Source of the DNA: CADEDH01 sp039029735
GTDB taxonomy: Bacteria > Actinomycetota > Acidimicrobiia > Acidimicrobiales > SZUA-35
Length of the DNA stretch: 64,000 nt
Direction of reading: 5' to 3'
NCBI GenBank assembly: GCA_039029735.1
Contig: JBCCFL010000036.1
Location: 3,101-67,100, forward strand
The notes beneath the pieces are model-generated. The model did no database searches. It was not told the origin of the DNA and saw nothing but the letters and a program-made list of their open reading frames with translations. The position numbers and the translations under genes were made by a program. Of this stretch, positions 7,672-16,240 are shown piece after piece (position 1 is the first letter of the stretch; each line of letters opens with the position of its first letter).

Positions 7672-9060
7672 TCAGCGCTGTGCGAGCAGCTCGGCGGTGC
7701 GGAACGCCAGGTCGAGGCTCTGACGGCCGTTGAGCCGGGGGTCGCACATGGTCTCGTAGCGCTTGCCGAGATCGCTGCTCTCCACCCGATCGCCGCCACC
7801 GAGGCACTCGGTCACGTCGTCGCCGGTGAGCTCGATATGGATGCCACCAGGCCAGGTTCCCACCTGATGATGGGCGGCGAAGAACGCCGCAACCTCGGCC
7901 ACGATCGAGTCGAAGTGGCGTGTCTTGTGACCCGACTCCGAGGTGAAGGTGTTGCCGTGCATTGGATCGCACGCCCAGACCACGGGGTAGCCCTCGTCGC
8001 GAACCGCAGCCAGGAGTGCCGGCAGGCGCTCGGCCACGGTGTCGGCCCCCATACGCACGATCAGCGTGAGGCGGCCGGCCTCCCGCTCGGGGTTCAGCAG
8101 CTCGCACAACGAGACCACGTCTTCAGGGGTGGCGGTGGGCCCGATCTTGCAGCCGAGGGGGTTGCGAACGCCACGGAGGAACTCCACGTGAGCACCCTCG
8201 GAGTGGCGCGTGCGCTCACCGATCCAGAGCATGTGGGCCGAGCAGTCGTACCACTCGCCGGTGAGGCTGTCGCGCCGGGTGAGCGCCTCCTCGTACTGGA
8301 GGATCAGCGCCTCGTGGCTCGTGTAGAAGTCGGCCTCGTGGATCTCGGGATGCTGCGACGAGATACCGGCCGCCTCCATGAAGCGGAGGGCTCGGTCGAT
8401 CTCGGCCGCCAGCGTGGTGTACCGCTGGCCCTCGGGGGAGGAGGCCACGAACTCCTGGTTCCAGGCGTGCACGCGGTTCAGGTCGGCGAAGCCCCCCTTG
8501 GTGAAGGCCCGGAGCAGGTTCAGCGTGGACGCCGACTGGTGGTAGGCCCGCAGTAGACGATCGGCTTCGGGGGTGCGGTCCTGGGCCGAGAAGGGGAGAT
8601 CGTTCACCATGTGGCCGAGGAACGACGGCAGCTCCGTGCCGTCGACGGTCTCGGTGGGCTTGGAGCGGGGCTTGGCGAACTGGCCAGCGATCCGGCCCAC
8701 CTTCACCGCCGGTACGCCCGATGAGTAGGTGAGTACGACGGCCATCTGCAGGATGACCCGCAGCTTGTCGCGAATGGCATCGGCGCTGAATCCGTCGAAG
8801 GACTCGGCGCAGTCGCCGGCCTGGAGCAGGAAGGCCTCGCCTCGCGACACCGCCGCAAGCTTCGACTTGAGCTCACGGGCCTCGCCGGCGAACACCAACG
8901 GTGGCAACGTGCCGAGCTCCTTCTCGACCCGCTCCAGCTCTGCGCCGTCGGGCCAGGTCGGCTGGTGGGCGATCGGGCGGCTCCGCCACGTGCCCGGGTG
9001 CCAGTCGGCGGCGACGGTGGCGGGTGCGGATGGATCGTGTTGGCCGTGCACAGAAGTCAC
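7672..9060 (-). CDS. Class II 3-deoxy-7-phosphoheptulonate (DAHP) synthase
   Basis: A 462-residue enzyme that condenses phosphoenolpyruvate and erythrose 4-phosphate, the first step of the shikimate pathway. It belongs to the plant/actinobacterial class II family (M. tuberculosis AroG type). Visible signatures are LLQAGDCAESF, VKVGRIAGQFAKPRS, a CDPMHGNT metal/substrate segment and IHIELTGDDVTECLGG near the C-terminus; the length is normal. The GTG at 9060 is preferred over the TTG 22 codons upstream because homology begins about here with DWHPGTWRSRPIAHQP. The gene is monocistronic, with no other aro genes in the window. Confidence 0.93.
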   Translation of the reverse strand: MTSVHGQHDPSAPATVAADWHPGTWRSRPIAHQPTWPDGAELERVEKELGTLPPLVFAGEARELKSKLAAVSRGEAFLLQAGDCAESFDGFSADAIRDKLRVILQMAVVLTYSSGVPAVKVGRIAGQFAKPRSKPTETVDGTELPSFLGHMVNDLPFSAQDRTPEADRLLRAYHQSASTLNLLRAFTKGGFADLNRVHAWNQEFVASSPEGQRYTTLAAEIDRALRFMEAAGISSQHPEIHEADFYTSHEALILQYEEALTRRDSLTGEWYDCSAHMLWIGERTRHSEGAHVEFLRGVRNPLGCKIGPTATPEDVVSLCELLNPEREAGRLTLIVRMGADTVAERLPALLAAVRDEGYPVVWACDPMHGNTFTSESGHKTRHFDSIVAEVAAFFAAHHQVGTWPGGIHIELTGDDVTECLGGGDRVESSDLGKRYETMCDPRLNGRQSLDLAFRTAELLAQR

Positions 9061-9218
9061 AGCTTCAGTCTCGGCCTTCTGGCAGCCGCTGACAACGCAA
9101 TTACCGGCGCCGACACAGAGGGGCAAAACGCAGACGAGCTGCGGAACCGACCGAAGTCGGCGCCACAGCTCATCTGGAGGGATTGGTTACGGCCCGAGGG
9201 CCGCCGTGGTATTCGAAA

Positions 9219-10058
9219 TCAGGCGGCGTCGAAGTCGCTCATCACGTCGCCGGCCTGGTCGCGCACAGCGCTGACGGCCCGCTTGACGAGACGACGAGCG
9301 GCCTCGGCGGTCACGCCGAGCTCCTCGCCAACCTCGCGGTAGCTGCGCTTGCGGCCGTCGTTGAGGCCGAACCGCTGCTCCACCGCGTACTTGGCTCGGG
9401 GATCGAGCACGTCGAGCAGGCCGGTGACCATGGTCTCCTCGGCCTTGGCCATCACCTCGAACTCCGGGCCAGGGGTGGCGTCGGGGAGGAGGTCGACCAG
9501 CTCGTTCGAGTCGTCGTCACCAATGGTGCGGTCGAGCGAGGTGGGGGTGGTGAGGCGGTGGAGACGGGCGTGCTCGTCGTCGAGCTCGTCGCCATCGCCG
9601 GAGACCTGGCGCAGGGCTGCGCGCAGGCTGGCAGACCGGTCGCCGGGGAGGCGGACCAGGCTGGCCTTCTGGTCGAGGGCCCGGCCGATGGCCTGGCGGA
9701 TCCAGAAGGTGGCATAGGTGGAGAACTTGAAGCCCTTGCGCCAGTCGAACTTGTCGACCGCGTGCTCAAGGCCGAGGTTCCCCTCCTGGATCAGATCCAG
9801 GAGCTCCATCGAGGGAGGGAGCGGGTAACGACGGGCCACACTGACCACCAGGCGGAGGTTGGCTCGGATGAACCGGTCCTTGGCCTGGGCGGCTTTGCGC
9901 ACGGCGCGCTTGTTGGCGACGTTGTTCTCGCCGGCCTCGATGCGCTCCTGCGCCTCGCGACCCTTCTCAATGGTCTGACTCAGCTCTCGCTCCTCATCGG
10001 CGGTGAGGAGCGGAACCAGGCCGATCTCGTTCAGGTACTGTCCTACGGAGTCACTCAT
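9219..10058 (-). CDS. RNA polymerase sigma-70 family factor (group 2-like)
   Basis: A 279-residue sigma factor with region 1.2 (SVGQYLNEIGLVPLLTADEE), regions 2.1-2.4 (RFIRANLRLVVSVARRY, LLDLIQEGNLGLEHAVDKFDWRKGFKFSTYATFWIRQAI written in shorter pieces along residues 65-135), region 3, and region 4 with a terminal helix-turn-helix (YREVGEELGVTAEAARRL). It lacks the long N-terminal region 1.1 of a primary sigma, and its region 4.2 recognition helix departs from the usual RERVRQIE pattern, so it is more likely an alternative SigB/SigF-like or HrdB-paralogue factor than the housekeeping one. ATG start. No anti-sigma gene is adjacent. Confidence 0.85.
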   Translation of the reverse strand: MSDSVGQYLNEIGLVPLLTADEERELSQTIEKGREAQERIEAGENNVANKRAVRKAAQAKDRFIRANLRLVVSVARRYPLPPSMELLDLIQEGNLGLEHAVDKFDWRKGFKFSTYATFWIRQAIGRALDQKASLVRLPGDRSASLRAALRQVSGDGDELDDEHARLHRLTTPTSLDRTIGDDDSNELVDLLPDATPGPEFEVMAKAEETMVTGLLDVLDPRAKYAVEQRFGLNDGRKRSYREVGEELGVTAEAARRLVKRAVSAVRDQAGDVMSDFDAA

Positions 10059-10402
10059 GGGCGTGCTTCTTTAACTACGTGGTTGCGGGGGAATGGACAA
10101 GGAAGTTTTCCTCATCAGTTATGGGGAGCTGGTAGGCTCATTGTTCCGGCGTGCGTCGGCTTGAGTCCCGATTGGCTCTGGGTCCGAAGTGGAAGTCCGA
10201 GTCGATGTCCGGGCAGGTCTGAGCGCTACAGATCCAAAACCCTGTTTTAATGTGGATAGTTCCCGCTGTACAGTGACATTCGTCACTTTTCGGGTGTTTT
10301 TCTCAGGATTTGCGCTACGAGCGCCGACAGAGAGCGGTTGAATCGGCACTGAGCGGCCCGGAGAACGCTCCCGACGAGGGTTCAGCGCCGGAAGGAACCA
10401 GT
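10059..10402. other. Divergent intergenic region between the sigma factor and nadD
   Basis: This 344-base stretch carries no convincing gene. It is less GC-rich around 10230-10310 and holds a TACAGT box overlapped by a short palindrome; otherwise I see nothing in it. Confidence 0.6.
10269..10287 (+). promoter_or_regulatory. Putative nadD promoter -10 box overlapped by a palindrome
   Basis: TACAGT (10269-10274) overlaps the inverted repeat AGTGAC-ATTC-GTCACT (10272-10287). The placement is right for a repressor operator at a promoter driving nadD (leader about 120 bases). Inferred only from pattern. Confidence 0.35.
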
Positions 10403-10993
10403 GTGGCACAACGAGTGGGGCTCCTTGGTGGCACCTTCGATCCGCCCCATGTCGGCCATCTGATTCTCGCCGACCAGGTGCGCGACCAGCTCGACCTCCA
10501 CGAGGTGCGTCTCGTGGTGGCAAACGTGCCGTGGCAGAAGGTCGGCGCGCGGGTGATCACCGACGCCGGTCAGCGCCTTGAGATGGTGGAGGCCGCGGTG
10601 GCCGACGCCCCCGGCCTCGTGGCCAGCCGGGTGGAGCTCGATCTCGGCGGGCCGAGCTACACCGCCGACACGCTCGATCACCTCGAGCGGTTGGAGCCGG
10701 ACGTCACCTGGTTCGTGATCGTCGGCTCCGATGCGGCGGCCGGACTGCCCTCGTGGCACCGAGCCGACGAGCTCCGGCGGCGGGCCCGGTTCGCCGTCGC
10801 CGACCGCCCCGGCACCGACCGGGCAGAGTTGCCCGCCGGCTGGGATCTCTCCTTCGTCGAGATGCCGCAGATAGAGGTGTCGAGTACCGAGATCCGTGCC
10901 CTTGTGGCCGCAGGTCGATCAGTGCGTCACCTGATGCCTGCGGCAGTGGTGCAGCGAATCGAGCGCTGGGGGCTCTATCGTCTGGGCCCGTGA
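10403..10993 (+). CDS. nadD: Nicotinate-nucleotide adenylyltransferase
   Basis: A 196-residue enzyme that adenylates nicotinate mononucleotide to deamido-NAD in NAD biosynthesis. The nucleotidyltransferase signature GTFDPPHVGH is at residues 10-19 and the C-terminal VSSTEIR motif is present, as is the FVIVGSDAAAGLPSWHR active-site region. The GTG at 10403 was chosen because GGAAGG sits 7 bases before it and the protein then begins right at the Rossmann strand; upstream in-frame codons are not conserved in type. Its stop overlaps the next start (GTGA). nadD followed by a LytR_C protein and rsfS is a standard actinobacterial order. Confidence 0.95.
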   Translation: MAQRVGLLGGTFDPPHVGHLILADQVRDQLDLHEVRLVVANVPWQKVGARVITDAGQRLEMVEAAVADAPGLVASRVELDLGGPSYTADTLDHLERLEPDVTWFVIVGSDAAAGLPSWHRADELRRRARFAVADRPGTDRAELPAGWDLSFVEMPQIEVSSTEIRALVAAGRSVRHLMPAAVVQRIERWGLYRLGP

Positions 10994-12093
10994 GTCGGCC
11001 CGCCGCCCTGCTCTCGTCCCGCCATCGCACGATCACGCTGTTCACCCTGGTTGAACTCGTGCTCGTGTTGGCCGTGCCGTTCCTCGCCATCGCGGGGTAC
11101 CACGCGCTGCTCGAATCGAGGGACGGACGCTTCGTTGACGAACCGACTGCGGCCGACCCTGGTTGGCGGGCCCTCGTCGATCCGAGCCCCGTCACGGCCG
11201 TCGTCGAGACCGACCGGGGGCGACTCACCGGCATCACGTTGCTCGCAGCCCACGTCGAGCCCGGAACGGCCGGCACGGCGGTGCTGGTGCCTGGCACGCT
11301 CCAGATCGACGGCGTCGGCCTCGACGAACGCGAACCCCTGGACGCCATCGTGGCCCTCCAGAGTGAGCTCAGGCTTCGTATCAGCGCGCTCGAGATCATG
11401 GACGGAACGCGTTGGGCCGCCGCCCTCGGCGGGCGCACCTACACACTCGACAACCCGGACCCTGTCATCGGCGACGACGGCGACGCACTGTTCGAGGTGG
11501 GCTCGGTTGCCCTGCCAGGCGAGGGGGCTGCCCCGTTCCTCGGCCGGCCGAGCCCAGGGACCGACCCGATCACGCTGTCGTTCCGCCGCGAGCTGTTCTG
11601 GAGCGCCTTGCTCGCAGACCCCCCGACGGCGGCCGACGCCGCAGGCGCCGTCGATCCGCTGGTGGCAGCGCTGGCCGAGGTGGCCGGTACGGAGGCCGGG
11701 GTGGTGGAGCTGCCACTCGTCGCCCTCCAACCTGATCCTGAGGCCGACCTGGTGGCCGCTGAGGAGCTGGTTCGGGCTGTCGTACCGGTGCCGGCGGGCG
11801 CCAATCCTGGCGATCGCCTCCAGGTGCGCGTGATCGATCGAACCGGCGCCGCCGACCTCACCGCGATCGCGGCCGAGGTGGCATCGACCGGTTCGGAGGT
11901 GGTCGAGATCGGCAACGCCTCGACCTTCGACGATGGCCTCACGCAGATCCTCGTACCGCCGGCGGTCGCTGATGCGCCCGGCATCAACGAGCTTGCGTCG
12001 TTGTCAGGGGCGACTACTGTGCTCGATGACGACCTCGACACCGATGGCGTGGTCACCCTCGTGATCGGTTCCGACTTCGTCGCCGACCAGTAG
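10990..12093 (+). CDS. LytR_C-domain membrane protein with degenerate LCP-like region
   Basis: A 367-residue protein with an N-terminal signal anchor (about residues 18-38, LFTLVELVLVLAVPFLAIAGY). The middle part follows the layout of an LCP (LytR-CpsA-Psr) domain: a beta strand, then LDAIVALQSELRLRISALEIMDGTRWAAALGG, and a later FRRELFWSALL. The arginines and aspartates that LCP enzymes use to hold polyprenyl pyrophosphate are not recognisable. The C-terminal part (from about residue 270, LQVRVIDRTGAADL) is a LytR_C domain. It sits between nadD and rsfS, where actinobacteria often keep an LCP gene, so it may have decayed to a non-catalytic cell-wall factor. GTG start overlaps the nadD stop. 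Confidence 0.7.
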   Translation: MSRPAALLSSRHRTITLFTLVELVLVLAVPFLAIAGYHALLESRDGRFVDEPTAADPGWRALVDPSPVTAVVETDRGRLTGITLLAAHVEPGTAGTAVLVPGTLQIDGVGLDEREPLDAIVALQSELRLRISALEIMDGTRWAAALGGRTYTLDNPDPVIGDDGDALFEVGSVALPGEGAAPFLGRPSPGTDPITLSFRRELFWSALLADPPTAADAAGAVDPLVAALAEVAGTEAGVVELPLVALQPDPEADLVAAEELVRAVVPVPAGANPGDRLQVRVIDRTGAADLTAIAAEVASTGSEVVEIGNASTFDDGLTQILVPPAVADAPGINELASLSGATTVLDDDLDTDGVVTLVIGSDFVADQ

Positions 12094-12153
12094 AGATCAC
12101 CACGCCACCGCACCGGTGGTCATCGGGAGAGACGCATCCTGTACGACCAAGAG

Positions 12154-12495
12154 TTGCTCAAATGGGTTCGCCTGGCGGTTGACGCCGCCGACGACAAGCT
12201 CGCCCAGGACACTGAGGCCTTCTATGTGGGCGAGATCATGGGCATCACCGACTGGTTCGTGGTGGCATCCGGGAGCAACCCTCGGCAGGTGCGGGCGATC
12301 GTCGAAGAGGTCGAGGAGCAGCTCACCCGGGCGAACGGCCCGAAACCGGTGCGGATCGAGGGCAAGGAAGGCCTCGAGTGGGTGTTGATGGACTACGGCG
12401 CCTTCATCGTGCACGTGTTCAGCGTGACGGCCCGTGACTACTACGACCTCGAACGGCTCTGGAAGGATGTCCCCAGGTTGACCGATGTCGCCTGA
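12154..12495 (+). CDS. rsfS: Ribosomal silencing factor RsfS (Iojap family)
   Basis: A 113-residue protein of the Iojap/RsfS family, which binds ribosomal protein L14 and blocks subunit joining in starvation. Family motifs are seen: VRLAVDAADDKLAQD at the start, MGITDWFVVASGSNPRQVRAI, then WVLMDYGAFIVHVFS and ARDYYDLERLW near the end. The TTG at 12154 gives the usual length. However, GGGAGA at 12125-12130 is well placed only for an in-frame CTG at 12139, which would add five residues, so the start is uncertain. Third gene of the nadD operon. Confidence 0.93.
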   Translation: MLKWVRLAVDAADDKLAQDTEAFYVGEIMGITDWFVVASGSNPRQVRAIVEEVEEQLTRANGPKPVRIEGKEGLEWVLMDYGAFIVHVFSVTARDYYDLERLWKDVPRLTDVA

Positions 12496-12505
12496 GCCGG
12501 CCCAC

Positions 12506-12511
12506 TAGGGT
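12506..12511 (+). promoter_or_regulatory. Putative -10 box of the AIM24 gene
   Basis: TAGGGT lies 7 bases before the ATG at 12519, with no Shine-Dalgarno between them, which implies a leaderless mRNA. Confidence 0.45.
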
Positions 12512-12518
12512 CGGCCTG

Positions 12519-13250
12519 ATGGAGGTCTCCGTACGTCAACAGCCCGCCTTCGCCGTTGCTCGGCTCGCTCTCGCCCCTGGTGAGAGCCTGCGTGCCGAGT
12601 CTGGGGCCTTGATGGCGTGCGATCCGTCGATCCAGGTCGAAGCCAAAGCCGAGGGCGGCATCATGCGCTCGCTCAAGCGGGCGGCGCTCGGCGGCGAGTC
12701 GTTCTTCATCACCAGCTACACCGCCGGCCCCCAGGGGGGCTGGGTCGATGTGGCCGCCAACCTGCCGGGCGACATCAACGTGGTGGATGTGGAGCCGGGC
12801 ATGGCCTGGTTCGTCCAGAAGGGCTCGTGGTTGGCCGGCAGCTCCCACATCGACATCGACACCAAGTGGGGCGGGTTCAAGAACCTGTTCGGGTCCGAAG
12901 GGGGCTTCGTGCTCCGAGCCGAGGGGCAGGGGCCGATGGTGTTGTCGGCCTACGGGGCCATCGAGGCCTGGGATCTGGCGCCAGGGCAACGGGTCACGCT
13001 CGATACCGGGCACATGGTTGCCTACACCGAAACGGTCGATATGCAGATCCGCCAGGTCACCGGCGGCATCGTGCAGACGTTCAAGAGCGGTGAGGGCCTC
13101 GTGTTCGACTTCACTGGGCCCGGCCGGCTGCTCGTGCAGACCCGCAACCCGCACGAGTTCTTCGGCGTGATCACGGCACTGGTCGGCACCGGGAACTCCG
13201 GTGGGAGCGGCGGGGCCGACCTCCTCGGCGGCATTCTCGGCCGCGACTGA
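12519..13250 (+). CDS. AIM24/TIGR00266 family protein
   Basis: A 243-residue all-beta protein of the AIM24 (DUF124) family, whose molecular role in bacteria is not established. Family features include an early PGESLRAESGALMACDPSI segment, a run of Gly-rich strands (GGESFFITSYTA), DINVVDVEPGMAWFVQKGSWLA in the middle and a C-terminal FTGPGRLLVQTRNP. The end is a Gly/Ser tail with GGADLLGGILGRD. It has no signal peptide or membrane span. It is transcribed from its own promoter, downstream of rsfS and convergent with leuS. Confidence 0.85.
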   Translation: MEVSVRQQPAFAVARLALAPGESLRAESGALMACDPSIQVEAKAEGGIMRSLKRAALGGESFFITSYTAGPQGGWVDVAANLPGDINVVDVEPGMAWFVQKGSWLAGSSHIDIDTKWGGFKNLFGSEGGFVLRAEGQGPMVLSAYGAIEAWDLAPGQRVTLDTGHMVAYTETVDMQIRQVTGGIVQTFKSGEGLVFDFTGPGRLLVQTRNPHEFFGVITALVGTGNSGGSGGADLLGGILGRD

Positions 13251-13302
13251 GCCTGTTGGGCGCCGTCAGGAGTCAGCGTTCGGCTGCGGCCGTGCAGGAC
13301 GC

Positions 13303-16146
13303 TCAGATGACGATGTTGACCATCTTGCCGGGCACGACGATCACCTTCTTCGGTGCGTCGCCGCCCAGCATCGCAACGATCCTGTCGTCGGACAGGGCGA
13401 TCTTCTCGATCGCCGACGCGTCGGCGTCTGACGGCACCATCACCCGGCTGCGGACCTTGCCCTTCACCTGCACGGGGATCTCGACCTCGTCGTCGACGAG
13501 CAGCTCGGGATCGGCCACCGGGTAGGGCTCGTAGGTCAGCGACGTGTCGTGGCCCAACCGTGACCACAGCTCCTCGCAGACGTGGGGGGCGATGGGGGCC
13601 AGCATCAGCACCATGGCCTCGGCCACCTCACGCGGGGTGGCGTCGAGCTTGGTCACATGGTTGTTCAGCTCGATCAGCTTGGCGATGGCGGTGTTGAACC
13701 GCAGGCCCTCCATGTCGGCTCGCACACCGTCGATCGTGCGATGCAGCAGCCGACGGGTGTCGTCGCTCGGTTCGTCGTCGGTGATCACCAACTCGCCCGA
13801 GTCTTCGTCGATCGTGGTGCGCCACAGCCGCTGCAGGAAGCGGTACATGCCAACCACGTCGCGGGTTTCCCACGGACGGGATTGGTCGAGTGGCCCTGTC
13901 GACATTTCGTACAGGCGCAGCGTGTCGGCCCCGTAGGCGTCGTACATCTCGTCGGGGGAGACCGCGTTCTTCAGGCTCTTGCCCATCTTGCCCCACTCAC
14001 GGGTGACGGGTTCGCCCTCGAAGAAGAACTGACCGTCGCGTTCCTCCACCGACAGCGCGTCGACGTAGATCTCGCGGGAGTCCTTGAACGCGTTGGCCAG
14101 GATGTAGCCCTGGTTGAACAGCCGGTAGTAGGGCTCGACCGACGACACGTGTCCCAGGTCGTACAGCACCTTGTGCCAGAACCGGGCGTACAGCAGGTGC
14201 AGCACGGCGTGCTCCACGCCTCCGACGTAGAGGTCGACGCCGCCTGGATGGTCGGGGCGGATGTCGGGGTCGGGGCCCATCCAGTAGCGCTCGACATCGG
14301 GGTCGACCAACGCGTCTTCGTTGGTTGGATCCAGGTAGCGCAGCTCGTACCAGCACGACCCGGCCCACTGCGGCATCACGTTCGAGTCGCGGCGATACGA
14401 CTTCGGGCCGTCGCCCAGGTCGAGCTCCACGTCGATGAAGTGATCGATCCGATCCAACGGGCTCTCGGGGTTGGAGAACTCGTCGTCGGGGTCGAAGGTG
14501 CGGGGGCTGAAGCTGTCGGTCTCGGGCAACAGCACGGGCAGCATGTCGTCGGGCAGGGCGTAGGCGATCCCGTGCTCGTCATAGACGATCGGGAACGGCT
14601 CACCCCAGTAGCGCTGGCGGCTGAACAGCCAGTCGCGCAGCTTGTAGGTCACGGTGGCCTCGCCCAGGCTGTTGGCTTCCAGCCAGTCGTGCGTGGCGGC
14701 CAGCCCGTCGGCCACCGAGGCGGTGCCGTTCAGGTCGAGCGTGGCGTTCGCAGAGTTCACGTAGGCGGCGTCGCCGACGAAGGCCTCGGGCCAGGTTGCG
14801 GTGTCGAGCGTGGGCTCGATGTCGCGCTCGGCGAACCAGGCTGCGGGGGGTTCCTGGATCGGCGGGATCGGCAGGTCGTAGGTGCGGGCGAACTCGAAGT
14901 CGCGCTGGTCGCCACACGGCACGGCCATGATGGCGCCGGTGCCGTACCCCATCAGCACGTAGTCGGCGATCCAGATCGGGATCGGTTCGCCGGTGAGGGG
15001 GTTCACGGCGGTGGAGCCCAGGGCCACCCCGGTCTTGGCCCTGGTTTCGTCGCTGCGGTCGATCTGGCTCTTGGCGGCGGCTGCGGAGCGGTAGGCGGCA
15101 ACGGCGTCAGCCTGACTGCTGGCAGTCAGCTCGTCGACCAGGGGGTGCTCAGGGGACAGCACCATGAAGGTGGCGCCGAACAGCGTGTCGGCCCGGGTGG
15201 TGAACACCCGGATCGGGCCGGCGTCGGAGGCGAAGTCGACGTAGGCGCCCGTCGATCGACCGATCCAGTTGCGCTGCATCGTCTTGATGGCGTCGCTCCA
15301 GTCGAGCCGGTCCAGGTCGTCCAGCAGGCGGTCGGCGTAGGCCGTGATCCGCATCATCCACTGGCGCATGTTGCGGGTGAACACAGGGAAGTTGCCGCGG
15401 TCACTGCGGCCGTCGGCGGTCACCTCTTCGTTGGCCACCACGGTGCCCAGGCCCGGGCACCAGTTGACGGGGGCCTCAGCCACGTAGGCCAGGCGGTGCC
15501 CGTCGATCACCGCGGCGCGCTCGGTGACGCTCAGGTCCGCCCACGGCCGGCCGTCGGGCGTGGGGCGCGTGCCGGCCTCGAACGCGGCCACCAGCTCGCT
15601 GATGGGGCGGGCCTTGTCGGCGTCGGTGTCGTACCAGGCGTCGAAGATCTGCTTGAAGATCCACTGCGTCCACCGGTAGTAGGCAGGGTCGGTGGTGGAG
15701 ATGGAGCGGCGCTTGTCGTGGCTGAGGCCCAGGCGGTGCAACTGGCGCCGCATGTTGGCCACGTTCTGATCCGTGGTGATCGCCGGGTGTTGGCCGGTCT
15801 GCACGGCGAACTGCTCGGCGGGCAACCCGAAGGCGTCGAAGCCCATCGAATAGAGCACGTTGCGGCCGTTCATCCGGTTGTACCGGGCGAAGGAGTCGGT
15901 GCCGATGTAGCCGAGCGGGTGCCCGACATGCAGCCCCGAGCCCGACGGGTAGGGGAACATGTCGAGGATGAACAGCGGTTCGCCCCGCTCGGCGGTCTTC
16001 GTGGCGTCGGCGAGCGGCCCGGCGGGATTCGGGGCCTCGAAGGTGGCCTCGTCGTCCCAGCGGGACTGCCAGCGCGTTTCGATGTCCTGGGCGAGGACGG
16101 CCGAGTAGCGGTGGGCCGGCGTGTCGTCGGATCGGGTGTCGCTCAC
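13303..16146 (-). CDS. leuS: Leucyl-tRNA synthetase
   Basis: A 947-residue class I aminoacyl-tRNA synthetase charging tRNA-Leu. The HIGH motif appears as HVGH within PYPSGSGLHVGHPLGY, the tRNA CCA/LeuRS motif YIGTDSFARYNRMNG follows, the editing domain (CP1) occupies roughly residues 260-470, and the KMSKS motif appears as KMGKS in WGKMGKSLKNAVSPDE. The GTG start at 16146 sits 7 bases after a -10-like box. The length is at the upper end for bacterial LeuRS, which agrees with insertions around the catalytic core. Call is firm. Confidence 0.97.
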   Translation of the reverse strand: MSDTRSDDTPAHRYSAVLAQDIETRWQSRWDDEATFEAPNPAGPLADATKTAERGEPLFILDMFPYPSGSGLHVGHPLGYIGTDSFARYNRMNGRNVLYSMGFDAFGLPAEQFAVQTGQHPAITTDQNVANMRRQLHRLGLSHDKRRSISTTDPAYYRWTQWIFKQIFDAWYDTDADKARPISELVAAFEAGTRPTPDGRPWADLSVTERAAVIDGHRLAYVAEAPVNWCPGLGTVVANEEVTADGRSDRGNFPVFTRNMRQWMMRITAYADRLLDDLDRLDWSDAIKTMQRNWIGRSTGAYVDFASDAGPIRVFTTRADTLFGATFMVLSPEHPLVDELTASSQADAVAAYRSAAAAKSQIDRSDETRAKTGVALGSTAVNPLTGEPIPIWIADYVLMGYGTGAIMAVPCGDQRDFEFARTYDLPIPPIQEPPAAWFAERDIEPTLDTATWPEAFVGDAAYVNSANATLDLNGTASVADGLAATHDWLEANSLGEATVTYKLRDWLFSRQRYWGEPFPIVYDEHGIAYALPDDMLPVLLPETDSFSPRTFDPDDEFSNPESPLDRIDHFIDVELDLGDGPKSYRRDSNVMPQWAGSCWYELRYLDPTNEDALVDPDVERYWMGPDPDIRPDHPGGVDLYVGGVEHAVLHLLYARFWHKVLYDLGHVSSVEPYYRLFNQGYILANAFKDSREIYVDALSVEERDGQFFFEGEPVTREWGKMGKSLKNAVSPDEMYDAYGADTLRLYEMSTGPLDQSRPWETRDVVGMYRFLQRLWRTTIDEDSGELVITDDEPSDDTRRLLHRTIDGVRADMEGLRFNTAIAKLIELNNHVTKLDATPREVAEAMVLMLAPIAPHVCEELWSRLGHDTSLTYEPYPVADPELLVDDEVEIPVQVKGKVRSRVMVPSDADASAIEKIALSDDRIVAMLGGDAPKKVIVVPGKMVNIVI

Positions 16147-16153
16147 GGGCCCA

Positions 16154-16159
16154 AGCCTA
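16154..16159 (-). promoter_or_regulatory. Putative -10 box of leuS
   Basis: Reads TAGGCT on the minus strand, 7 bases before the GTG start; leaderless arrangement. Confidence 0.4.
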
Positions 16160-16240
16160 CGGGCCGCAGTGGAGCCCGCCGATCCAATTCCACGTCGAGC
16201 GCGCTGCGACCGTGTGTCAACGGCGCTGCCGGCCGCTCGC

